Of a stretch of 64,000 bases of DNA, positions 56,770-64,000 are shown piece by piece. The position numbers and the translations under genes were made by a program. Source of the DNA: Oceanobacillus sp. J11TS1 (GTDB lineage Bacteria > Bacillota > Bacilli > Bacillales > Amphibacillaceae). Numbering within the stretch: the first letter of the stretch is position 1; every line of letters begins with the position of its first letter. The notes beneath the pieces were generated by a model. It saw only the letters and a list, made by a program, of their open reading frames with translations. It was not told where the DNA came from and did no database searches. The stretch is taken from the NCBI RefSeq assembly GCF_018333215.1, contig NZ_BORO01000002.1, forward strand, positions 124,001-188,000, in the 5' to 3' direction.

Positions 56770-56891
56770 GGATTACCACGAAATCAAACGTTGAATGTAA
56801 TGAATAAATATGGTTATGAATAGAGCTAGCTTTTTTCCATAACGGTCGCTTATATCAAATTTTCACCCGATTTGTCATTGATGAAGCATCC
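56770..56891 (+). repeat. Decayed MITE (about 122 bp) upstream of cotE
   Basis: The left end GGATTACCACGAAATCAAAC and right end ATTTGTCATTGATGAAGCATCC are worn; the interior AATAAATATGGTTATGAATAG and AGCTAGC matches the long copies. Confidence 0.5.
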
Positions 56892-56970
56892 CATTTTTAA
56901 TAAATCATTAAAAAAAATCCTTACAATCTGTTCTTACCATGTGCTTTTCTTTTTTCTTAGCAATAGTTAT

Positions 56971-56999
56971 GCACTTTAGGTATTTGCCTTGCATAAAAT
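56971..56999 (+). promoter_or_regulatory. Candidate sigma-E promoter of cotE
   Basis: GCACTTT (56971-56977), 14 bases, CATAAAAT (56992-56999). B. subtilis cotE has sigma-E and sigma-K promoters; this fit is moderate. Confidence 0.4.
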
Positions 57000-57030
57000 G
57001 ACTATGAAAAAAGAGGAGGTAAATTGTATC

Positions 57031-57603
57031 ATGACTTTTCTTAATAAAGAATATAGAGAAATCATTACGAAAGCAGTTTGCGGTAAAGGCAGAAAATTCA
57101 CCAAAGATACGCATACCATAAAGCCGAGCCACCGTCCAACTAGTATTCTTGGATGCTGGGTGATTAACCATTTGTACCACGCAAAGAAGAAGTCTGAGGA
57201 TACTGTAATTATAAGTGGCAGTTATGATATTAACGTATGGTATTCTTACAATGACAACACAAAAACAGAGGTTGTTACAGAGAGGGTGGAATATACTGAT
57301 TTAGTTCCTTTATCTGTGAAGGATGAAAATTGTATTAACGACGAATACGATATTATCGCGAAAGTACTTCAACAACCTAATTGTTTAGAGTGTGTGATTT
57401 CAGACAAAGGCGGAAATGTGTCCGTTGAAATTGAGCGTGAATTTGTAGTTCAAATTATAGGAGAAACAAAGATATTTGTGAAAGTAAAACCGAATTGGAA
57501 GAGCGACGAGGAAGAAGACGATGTAATCTGGGATTATGAAATGACAGATGATGAAGCAGAGGATATTCGTCCGGACTTTATTCATCATCATCGAAAGGAT
57601 TAA
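57031..57603 (+). CDS. cotE: Outer spore coat morphogenetic protein CotE
   Basis: CotE recruits the outer coat layer around the forespore. The 190-residue protein matches the family from [18 protein letters not shown] through [20 protein letters not shown] and ends in the usual acidic Asp/Glu-rich tail. ATG 57031 follows GAGGAGGT; an upstream frame from 56989 overlaps that site. A terminator follows at once. Confidence 0.97.
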   Translation: MTFLNKEYREIITKAVCGKGRKFTKDTHTIKPSHRPTSILGCWVINHLYHAKKKSEDTVIISGSYDINVWYSYNDNTKTEVVTERVEYTDLVPLSVKDENCINDEYDIIAKVLQQPNCLECVISDKGGNVSVEIEREFVVQIIGETKIFVKVKPNWKSDEEEDDVIWDYEMTDDEAEDIRPDFIHHHRKD

Positions 57604-57610
57604 ATGTATG

Positions 57611-57642
57611 CGAGGGTAGCTATTACTCTCGTTTTCTTTTTG
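57611..57642 (+). terminator. Intrinsic terminator after cotE
   Basis: CGAGGGTA (57611-57618) pairs with TACTCTCG (57624-57631) with one G-U, then TTTTCTTTTT. Confidence 0.8.
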
Positions 57643-57673
57643 AAACACAACAGGACAAGGATGCCATAGAATA

Positions 57674-57682
57674 TGCTATAAT
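57674..57682 (+). promoter_or_regulatory. Extended -10 promoter of mutS-mutL
   Basis: TGCTATAAT is an ideal extended -10; upstream AGGACA (57652-57657) is a poor -35 at 19 bases. It lies before the MITE, so the element would be in the mutS leader. Confidence 0.55.
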
Positions 57683-57785
57683 GTAATTCCATCCATCTTA
57701 AAAGAGATGAGTAAGAATAAAGGGTTAACACCAAAATCAATGGTTGAAATATATGAATAAATACGATAGTGAAAACTAACTAGCG

Positions 57786-57819
57786 ACGGTTTTCGATGGG
57801 ACGAGTAATCGCAGTCCCA
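57786..57819 (+). repeat. Extra 34-nt hairpin module in MITE copy 2
   Basis: Absent from the corresponding site of copy 1, where AGCG runs straight into GAGGAAAA. The unit begins ACGGTTTTCGA and ends with a perfect stem (TGGGAC and GTCCCA) around GAGTAATCGCA. Confidence 0.85.
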
Positions 57820-57865
57820 GAGGAAAAATACGGAGACTCCTGTGGGAATGCGCAGTGATCTTCGG

Positions 57866-57888
57866 TGGGGCGAGTAATCGCAGTCCCA
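57866..57888 (+). repeat. Second hairpin module in MITE copy 2
   Basis: The arms TGGGGC and GTCCCA surround GAGTAATCGCA, at the same place as in copy 1 (27420-27442). Confidence 0.8.
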
Positions 57889-58158
57889 GTGTGAAGACCC
57901 CGCAGAAAAAGTGGTCTTCTTTTTTCTACCACAGGCATAAGTGCGACTATGCTTCTGTCTGCGCCTGCCGGCTTGACAGTCAGCAAGTCTTCTTTAAAGG
58001 AGGCTGAGGACAAGCCCACGGAAAGCGTAGTGTTTTTCCACAGCGGTCGCCTTTATCAATTTAAGCTTAGTTTGTCAAACATGGGTTTTGATGAAAAACC
58101 AGAATAAAAATATAAAAAAGTTATATAGATAATTTTAGTAAGCTGGAGGAAACTTTTC

Positions 58159-60768
58159 ATGGCCAAATTAACACCAATGATGCAACAATACATAGAGATA
58201 AAATCCCAATATAAGGATGCTTTTTTATTTTACAGACTCGGCGACTTTTACGAATTATTTTATGAAGATGCAACGAAGGCTGCCGGGGAGTTAGAAATCA
58301 CTTTAACAAAGCGTGCAGGTGGAAATGAACCAATCCCAATGTGCGGAGTGCCTTACCATTCTGCAGAAAACTATATCAAAATATTAATTGATAAAGGGTA
58401 CAAAGTAGCAATCTGTGAACAAGTTGAGGATCCCAAAACAGCTAAAGGTGTTGTAAAACGAGAAGTAGTTCAAATGATTACACCTGGAACAGTTATGGAG
58501 AGTAACATGCTCGTTGAGGGAGAAAATAATTATATTGGCAGTTTGTCCCATTTTGAGGATGGGTCATTTGTAATTGCTTATAATGATTTATCCACGGGGG
58601 AGAACCGCCTTGCTTTGCTAGAAGACGGCTGGGACAGTGTGATACATGAATTTTATCATCAGCCAGTAAAAGAAATCGTGATTTCCTCGAATCTGCCTGA
58701 AGAAATGCAAACGCAGCTTCGCGAGCGATTACAGGTTACATTATCTTATCAGGATGAAGTAAATTTCAATGCAGAATTTCGTGATTTAAGTGAGAACTTA
58801 AATGAAGAACGATTGATGAAGGCATTTAGCAGGCTATTAAATTATATTCAAAGCACTCAAAAGCGCTCATTAGATCACCTGCAGCCGGCAGAAGTGATCG
58901 AATTAAAGCAATATATGAGCTTAGATATGTACTCAAAGCGTAATTTAGAGCTGACTGAATCCATTATGAAAAAATCAAAACACGGCAGCTTGTTATGGGT
59001 CCTGGATAAAACTGTCACAGCCATGGGAGCAAGAATGCTAAAAAAATGGTTGGAGCGTCCTTTACTAAACCAAACCAAAATTAATCGCCGCCTAGAGGTC
59101 GTCCAAACTTTCCTAAATGCTTTTATGGAAAGAGAAAGTTTACGAGAAAGTTTAAAATCAGTATATGACTTAGAGCGCTTATCTGGGAGAATTGCATTTG
59201 GTAATGTGAATGCCCGCGATTTAATACAATTAAAACAGTCCTTACAGAGGATACCTGCGATAAAAGAAACACTTGAACAGCTTGACGTTCCGGAAGTAAC
59301 GGATTTAGCAAATTCATTAATTTACCCCGATTATATCGTAGATCTTTTAGAAAAAAGTTTAGCAGAGGAGCCCCCGCTTTCTATCAAGGAAGGGGCGCTG
59401 ATTAAAGAAGGCTATCATGAAGAATTAGATAAATATCGAGACGCTTCCAAGAATGGAAAGCAATGGATTGCATCCTTAGAGCAAAAAGAACGGGAATTAA
59501 CTGGCATTAAGTCGCTTAAAATCGGATATAACCGTGTATTTGGTTATTACATTGAAGTTACAAAAGCAAACCTGCATTTGTTAAGTGATGATCGATATGA
59601 TCGTAAACAAACACTTGCTAATGCAGAGCGATTTATTACGCCAGAATTAAAAGAAAAAGAAACCCTTATATTAGAGGCGGAAGAGAAAAGTGTCGAATTG
59701 GAATATGACTTATTTATTCAAATCAGAGAACGTATAAAGCAAGATATTCCAATCATTCAGCAACTAGCACAAATTATAAGCGAGATTGATGTATTACAAG
59801 GCTTTGCCACAATTAGTGAAGAAAATAATTATAAGCGTCCTAGCTTTCAAAAGGGGGTTTTCTCTGTAGAAGGAGGCCGGCATCCAGTTGTGGAGCAAGT
59901 TATGAAAAACGGGACGTATGTACCTAATGATGTGCAGTTAGATCAGGATAATCAGATGCTTCTTATTACCGGGCCCAATATGTCTGGGAAGAGTACGTAT
60001 ATGCGCCAAGCAGCACTTATTGCGATTATGGGGCAAACAGGTTGCTTTATTCCAGCTGAATCGGGGATACTGCCTATCTTTGATCAAATTTTTACCAGAA
60101 TTGGCGCAGCAGATGATTTAGTTTCTGGACAAAGTACATTTATGGTAGAGATGCTTGAAGCTCGACATGCCATTCAACATGCCACAGAAAATAGTTTAAT
60201 ATTATTAGATGAAATTGGCCGTGGAACGAGCACGTATGATGGGATGGCTTTAGCTCAGGCAATAGTAGAATATATCCATGACCACATTGGTGCGAAAACA
60301 CTTTTTTCAACGCATTACCATGAATTGACAGCGTTAGAGTCCTCATTGATACATTTAAAAAATATCCATGTCCGTGCAGAAGAACATGAGGGGAATGTTG
60401 TCTTTCTTCATCAGATTAAAGAAGGTGCAGCAGATCAAAGCTATGGAATTCATGTAGCTAAGCTTGCTGATTTGCCAGATGAATTAATAAGCCGTGCATC
60501 CGTTATTCTAGAAGGGTTGGAGAGCAGCGACACAAAAGAGAATAATAAAGAGCCAGAAAAAGGACCAGAACCGTTGCCTGCATTGGAAGAATCCCAATCA
60601 GACCAATTATCCTTCTTTGTGGAAGAGGGTAAGAAAGAAACGGATTCTGCGAAATTAAATAATAAAGAAAGTGCAGCCATAGACGAGCTAAAAAGCTTAA
60701 ATATATTGGAAATGAATCCATTAGAGGCTATGAATGAGCTATATCGCCTGCAAAAACAGCTAAAGTGA
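58159..60768 (+). CDS. mutS: DNA mismatch repair protein MutS
   Basis: MutS recognises mismatches and recruits MutL. The 869-residue protein has the mismatch-binding domain ([15 protein letters not shown] with the GDFYE wedge region), connector, lever and clamp, and the ATPase with Walker [14 protein letters not shown] (about 605) and [14 protein letters not shown]. It ends with a leucine-containing C-terminal helix pair and carries QLSFF (about 815), a typical beta-clamp-binding motif. It is followed 38 bases later by mutL. Confidence 0.98.
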   Translation: MAKLTPMMQQYIEIKSQYKDAFLFYRLGDFYELFYEDATKAAGELEITLTKRAGGNEPIPMCGVPYHSAENYIKILIDKGYKVAICEQVEDPKTAKGVVKREVVQMITPGTVMESNMLVEGENNYIGSLSHFEDGSFVIAYNDLSTGENRLALLEDGWDSVIHEFYHQPVKEIVISSNLPEEMQTQLRERLQVTLSYQDEVNFNAEFRDLSENLNEERLMKAFSRLLNYIQSTQKRSLDHLQPAEVIELKQYMSLDMYSKRNLELTESIMKKSKHGSLLWVLDKTVTAMGARMLKKWLERPLLNQTKINRRLEVVQTFLNAFMERESLRESLKSVYDLERLSGRIAFGNVNARDLIQLKQSLQRIPAIKETLEQLDVPEVTDLANSLIYPDYIVDLLEKSLAEEPPLSIKEGALIKEGYHEELDKYRDASKNGKQWIASLEQKERELTGIKSLKIGYNRVFGYYIEVTKANLHLLSDDRYDRKQTLANAERFITPELKEKETLILEAEEKSVELEYDLFIQIRERIKQDIPIIQQLAQIISEIDVLQGFATISEENNYKRPSFQKGVFSVEGGRHPVVEQVMKNGTYVPNDVQLDQDNQMLLITGPNMSGKSTYMRQAALIAIMGQTGCFIPAESGILPIFDQIFTRIGAADDLVSGQSTFMVEMLEARHAIQHATENSLILLDEIGRGTSTYDGMALAQAIVEYIHDHIGAKTLFSTHYHELTALESSLIHLKNIHVRAEEHEGNVVFLHQIKEGAADQSYGIHVAKLADLPDELISRASVILEGLESSDTKENNKEPEKGPEPLPALEESQSDQLSFFVEEGKKETDSAKLNNKESAAIDELKSLNILEMNPLEAMNELYRLQKQLK

Positions 60769-60806
60769 AACTGCGAGAAAGCAACACGGAATAGGAAGGT
60801 GATAAC

Positions 60807-62681
60807 ATGCCGATAATTCAAATGCCAGATAGTTTAGCAAATAAAATAGCAGCAGGTGAAGTAGTAGAACGCCCAGCATCCGTTGTAAAAGAAATTCTTG
60901 AAAATAGTATTGACGCGGGCTCTAGCTGGATACGGATTGATATTCAAGAAGCCGGGTTAACCGAAATCCGCATTGTAGATAATGGTTCTGGCATTGCAGC
61001 GGATGATGTGGAAAAAGCTTTTCTTCCCCACGCGACCAGTAAAATCAGTACAGAAACGGATTTATTTCATGTTAAAACACTTGGTTTTCGTGGAGAGGCA
61101 TTAGCAAGTATTGCTTCAGTAAGCAGACTCTCCATTCAAAGCTCTGAAGGAGATAAAGCAGGTGTATCACTTGAGTTAGAAGGCGGAGAAATTATTAAAA
61201 GAGGTAAAAGTGACGCCCGCCAAGGTACTGAAATTGTTGTCCGGGACTTATTTTTCAATACGCCAGCACGTTTAAAATATATGAAGAGCTTGCATACGGA
61301 ACTTGGACATATAACAGATGTTTTAAATCGGATGGCACTAGCCCACCCGGAAGTTAGGATAGAAGCGACGCATAATGGAAAAGGATTATTGAAAACTTCT
61401 GGAAATAACGATATGCTGCAAGTCATTTCTCAAGTTTATGGAATGAGTGTTGCTAAGCAAATGTCACCGGTTGAGTACAGCACATTAGACTTCTCCATTA
61501 CTGGTTATATTGCGAAGCCTGAAGTAACGAGAGCCTCAAGAAACTATATGTCGACGATTATCAACGGCAGATTCGTTCGCAATGTCGCTTTAAACAAAGC
61601 TATTATAGAAGGTTATCATACGTTATTACCAATAGGTCGTTCACCAATTGTTGTCCTTTCTATTGAGATGGATTCCATTCTTGTGGATGTGAATGTGCAT
61701 CCGGCCAAGCTGGAAGTTCGTTTTAGTAAAGAAAAAGAGTTATATACAGCTGTTAAAGATATGATTCAGTCCCATTTTCGTAAAATCACACTAATACCAG
61801 AAGTGACGAAAAAACCAGCTGCTAAAGAAAAATCGGAACAGCGCAGTTTTCAATTTGAAACGCAGCCTAGCAATATTTATAAGGAAAAAGAAACCGAAGA
61901 AAAACCCGAAGAATATGTGAGGCCAGCGCCTGTTATCCGAGAAAGCAATCATTATCAAGAATCGAATCCAACTTCTTTGGTTCATAAACAAGATAATCGC
62001 CCGGGTGCAGACCTTGATGAAGAAGAGGCAATCTCACATGTGGAAGAAACAATAACGGAAGAATCTAGAATAGAATCTGTTCAACAACAAGAACAGCCAC
62101 GTGTACCAATGATGCATCCAATTGGCCAATTACAAGGAACCTATATTATGGCACAAAATGAAAATGGGTTATACATGGTGGATCAGCATGCAGCGCAGGA
62201 ACGTGTCAAATATGAATTCTTTAAAAGAAAACTCGGCAAACCAATTAATGAATCACAGGAGCTTTTAATACCGATGACATTTGACTTTTCTAAAAAAGAA
62301 GCTATCTTTATAGAAGAGGCAAAGGAATCGTTAGAAAAAGTTGGATTATTTTTTGAGCCTTTTGGCAATCAGACCTATGTAATACGTTCACATCCGACTT
62401 GGTTCCCGACAGGTTTTGAAGAAGAAATCATTCGTGAAATGGTGGACCAGTTTATTCAAGATTCAACGATTAATGTAGAAAAAATACGTGAAGAAGCCGC
62501 TATATTGATGTCTTGTAAGAGATCAATCAAGGCAAATCATTATCTAACGACGGATGAAATGTTTCAGTTACTTGAAGATTTACGTAATACGACGGATCCT
62601 TTTACATGCCCGCATGGAAGACCAATTATTGTTCATTTTTCCACGTATGAATTAGAAAAGATGTTTAAACGTATTATGTAG
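60807..62681 (+). CDS. mutL: DNA mismatch repair endonuclease MutL
   Basis: The 624-residue protein has the GHKL ATPase motifs ([23 protein letters not shown]), a variable linker (about 335-430) and a C-terminal endonuclease domain with [12 protein letters not shown] (about 457), CPHGRP, and the clamp-binding-like QELLIP. The DQHAx2Ex4E motif means it nicks DNA itself, as in organisms without MutH. Confidence 0.97.
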   Translation: MPIIQMPDSLANKIAAGEVVERPASVVKEILENSIDAGSSWIRIDIQEAGLTEIRIVDNGSGIAADDVEKAFLPHATSKISTETDLFHVKTLGFRGEALASIASVSRLSIQSSEGDKAGVSLELEGGEIIKRGKSDARQGTEIVVRDLFFNTPARLKYMKSLHTELGHITDVLNRMALAHPEVRIEATHNGKGLLKTSGNNDMLQVISQVYGMSVAKQMSPVEYSTLDFSITGYIAKPEVTRASRNYMSTIINGRFVRNVALNKAIIEGYHTLLPIGRSPIVVLSIEMDSILVDVNVHPAKLEVRFSKEKELYTAVKDMIQSHFRKITLIPEVTKKPAAKEKSEQRSFQFETQPSNIYKEKETEEKPEEYVRPAPVIRESNHYQESNPTSLVHKQDNRPGADLDEEEAISHVEETITEESRIESVQQQEQPRVPMMHPIGQLQGTYIMAQNENGLYMVDQHAAQERVKYEFFKRKLGKPINESQELLIPMTFDFSKKEAIFIEEAKESLEKVGLFFEPFGNQTYVIRSHPTWFPTGFEEEIIREMVDQFIQDSTINVEKIREEAAILMSCKRSIKANHYLTTDEMFQLLEDLRNTTDPFTCPHGRPIIVHFSTYELEKMFKRIM

Positions 62682-62720
62682 AGTGAATCATAAAAAATGT
62701 TGATGTTGAGGAAGATTTTA

Positions 62721-63662
62721 ATGAAGAAAAAAGTAATTTCCATAGTAGGACCAACTGCAGTCGGCAAAACAGCATTAGGAATTGCAGCTGCAAAAAAGTT
62801 TAATGGAGAAATTATCAGTGGTGATTCAACACAGGTGTACATTGGGATGGATATAGGAACGGCAAAAGTCACACCAGAAGAAACAGGGGGCATTCCCCAT
62901 CATATGATTGATATTATCCATCCAGATGAGCCCTTCTCGGTTGCGGATTTCCAACAGCATGTAAAGTCACATATTGAAGCAATTCATCAGAGAGGGAAAT
63001 TGCCCATTATCGTTGGAGGAAGCGGATTGTATATCCAATCTGTTTTATTCGATTATCATTTTTCCGAGCAGCGACGTGATAGAGAACTGACGGAGCAATT
63101 ATTTCAACAAATTGAATCAGAGGGACCTGAAAATCTATATAAACGCTTAAAGCAGATTGATCCTGAACAAGCTAAAAAAGTCCACCCGAATAATCACCGT
63201 CGTCTTGTACGGGCGATAGAAGTGTATGAGCTAACCGGATTAACCATGACAGAATATCAAAAAGAACAGCAGGCAGAATCACCTTATGATCCGTTTATTA
63301 TTGGATTAGATATGGAGCGGGCAGCGCTATACGACCGGATTAACCGTCGAGTAGACCAAATGATCGAACAGGGATTAATCCAAGAAGTCCAGTCGCTTAT
63401 TGCGGAAGGTTACAAGGATAGTCAGTCGATGCATGCGATAGGTTACAAGGAGATTGTTGCCTATTTAGAAAATCGCTTATCTAAAACGGATGCGATTGAT
63501 GCTGTTAAGCAGAATTCAAGAAAGTATGCGAAAAGGCAGTTGACTTGGTTTCGTAATAAATTAGACGTGAATTGGTATTGTTTGACGGAGAAAGAAGCAT
63601 TTCAACAAATGCAATTAATTTTAAATGATTTAGCAGGATTTTTGCAACGAGAAAGCGAATAA
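62721..63662 (+). CDS. miaA: tRNA dimethylallyltransferase MiaA
   Basis: MiaA adds the isopentenyl group to A37, the substrate later methylthiolated by MiaB. The 313-residue protein has the P-loop GPTAVGKT, ISGDSTQVYIGMDIGTAK and HPNNHRRLVRAIE. ATG 62721 follows GAGGAAG; an earlier in-frame ATG at 62697 has no site. Confidence 0.95.
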   Translation: MKKKVISIVGPTAVGKTALGIAAAKKFNGEIISGDSTQVYIGMDIGTAKVTPEETGGIPHHMIDIIHPDEPFSVADFQQHVKSHIEAIHQRGKLPIIVGGSGLYIQSVLFDYHFSEQRRDRELTEQLFQQIESEGPENLYKRLKQIDPEQAKKVHPNNHRRLVRAIEVYELTGLTMTEYQKEQQAESPYDPFIIGLDMERAALYDRINRRVDQMIEQGLIQEVQSLIAEGYKDSQSMHAIGYKEIVAYLENRLSKTDAIDAVKQNSRKYAKRQLTWFRNKLDVNWYCLTEKEAFQQMQLILNDLAGFLQRESE

Positions 63663-63695
63663 AGATGTATAGATAGAAAAGAGGAGGAACTCATT

Positions 63696-63920
63696 ATGGC
63701 TCAACCCGTAAATATTCAAGATCAATATTTAAATCAATTACGAAAAAACCATATATTTGTAACGGTTTTTTTAACAAATGGTTTTCAATTGAGAGGAATC
63801 ATAAAAGCATTTGATAACTTTACCGTGCTTATCGAAACAGATGGCAAACAACAACTTATCTTCAAACATGCAATCTCCACATTTTCTCCAACTAAAAATG
63901 TAGAAATTGAAAAAGAATAG
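63696..63920 (+). CDS. hfq: RNA chaperone Hfq
   Basis: The 74-residue Sm-like protein has Sm1 ([24 protein letters not shown]) and the Sm2 motif [11 protein letters not shown]. Its role in small-RNA pairing is limited in Bacilli. It follows miaA as in most bacteria, behind a GAGGAGG site. Confidence 0.97.
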   Translation: MAQPVNIQDQYLNQLRKNHIFVTVFLTNGFQLRGIIKAFDNFTVLIETDGKQQLIFKHAISTFSPTKNVEIEKE

Positions 63921-63936
63921 AGAGTAAGGAAAAAGA

Positions 63937-63982
63937 GAAAAGGGTAAATGGGCACTATATCTGCTTACATTTACCCTTTTTG
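63937..63982 (+). terminator. Intrinsic terminator after hfq
   Basis: AAAAGGGTAAATG (63938-63950) pairs with CATTTACCCTTTT (63968-63980), then T. Confidence 0.9.
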
Positions 63983-64000
63983 TATAACATATTGCTATAT

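Larger units (their letters stand above)
56623..57030 (+). other. ricA-cotE gap
   Basis: The 408 bases contain the ricA terminator, a decayed MITE (56770-56891) and the cotE promoter region. No further gene is seen. Confidence 0.6.
57722..58100 (+). repeat. Long MITE copy 2 (379 bp) with 8-bp target duplication
   Basis: The ends GGGTTAACACCAAAATCAAT and TGGGTTTTGATGAAAAACC form the terminal inverted repeat. It is flanked by perfect direct repeats AGAATAAA (57714-57721 and 58101-58108), so it is the youngest copy in the window. It contains two hairpin modules (57797-57819, 57866-57888). No transposase gene is inside. With the cotE terminator it fills the 555-base cotE-mutS gap. Confidence 0.88.

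Noticed and set aside
57780-58019. Minus-strand 79-codon frame inside MITE copy 2
   Set aside because: Same reason as for the copy at 27364-27573; the extra hairpin merely lengthens the frame by adding GTAITRP again.

Overview
This window is a stretch of a low-GC, endospore-forming, flagellated member of the Bacillaceae. Gene content and order follow the Bacillus subtilis ylx/ymf/ymc region from cheW to hfq. The insertion repeats and acidic protein segments suggest a halotolerant relative such as Oceanobacillus or Virgibacillus, but that genus-level placement is inference.

Layout. 1-2557: end of the chemotaxis operon (cheW end, cheC, cheD, sigD, swrB-like). 2611-7378: rpsB, tsf, pyrH, frr, uppS. 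7394-14277: cdsA, rseP, polC. dxr and proS, which normally sit here, are absent. 14412-22467: the rimP-nusA-rnpM-ylxQ-infB-ylxP-rbfA-truB-ribF-rpsO translation and transcription block. 22719-33716: pnp, a polysaccharide-deacetylase homologue, mlpA, ymxH, dpaA-dpaB (spore dipicolinate), asd, dapG, tepA, ylzJ; dapA and rnjB are absent. 33976-37284: DNA translocase SpoIIIE and a GntR regulator. 37396-41215: an accessory insert with a divergent large catalase (minus strand, the only one) and a two-gene amidase operon. 41408-49719: ymfF, ymfH, ymfI, ymfJ, ymfK, rodZ, pgsA, cinA. 50008-63920: recA, rny, ymdB, spoVS, miaB, ricA, cotE, mutS, mutL, miaA, hfq.

The genes are mostly housekeeping. They cover translation factors and ribosomal proteins, RNA decay (PNPase, RNase Y, RicA), membrane lipid synthesis, replication and repair (PolC, RecA, MutS/L), and spore formation (dipicolinate, SpoVS, CotE, SpoIIIE). 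Several are preceded by structured leaders: rpsB, rimP and rpsO.

The less ordinary part lies between genes. About seven copies, intact to decayed, of a MITE-like element have ends related to GGCTCTTCACCAAAACC, and the youngest has a perfect 8-bp target duplication. A second element has different ends but the same interior. Nine copies of a small hairpin carry a near-invariant loop GAGTAATCGCA and show paired stem substitutions. Comparing the two long MITEs shows that a 34-nt unit carrying this hairpin was gained separately at two sites in opposite orientations. Two accessory enzymes, the catalase and the amidase, have substitutions at normally near-invariant active-site motifs.
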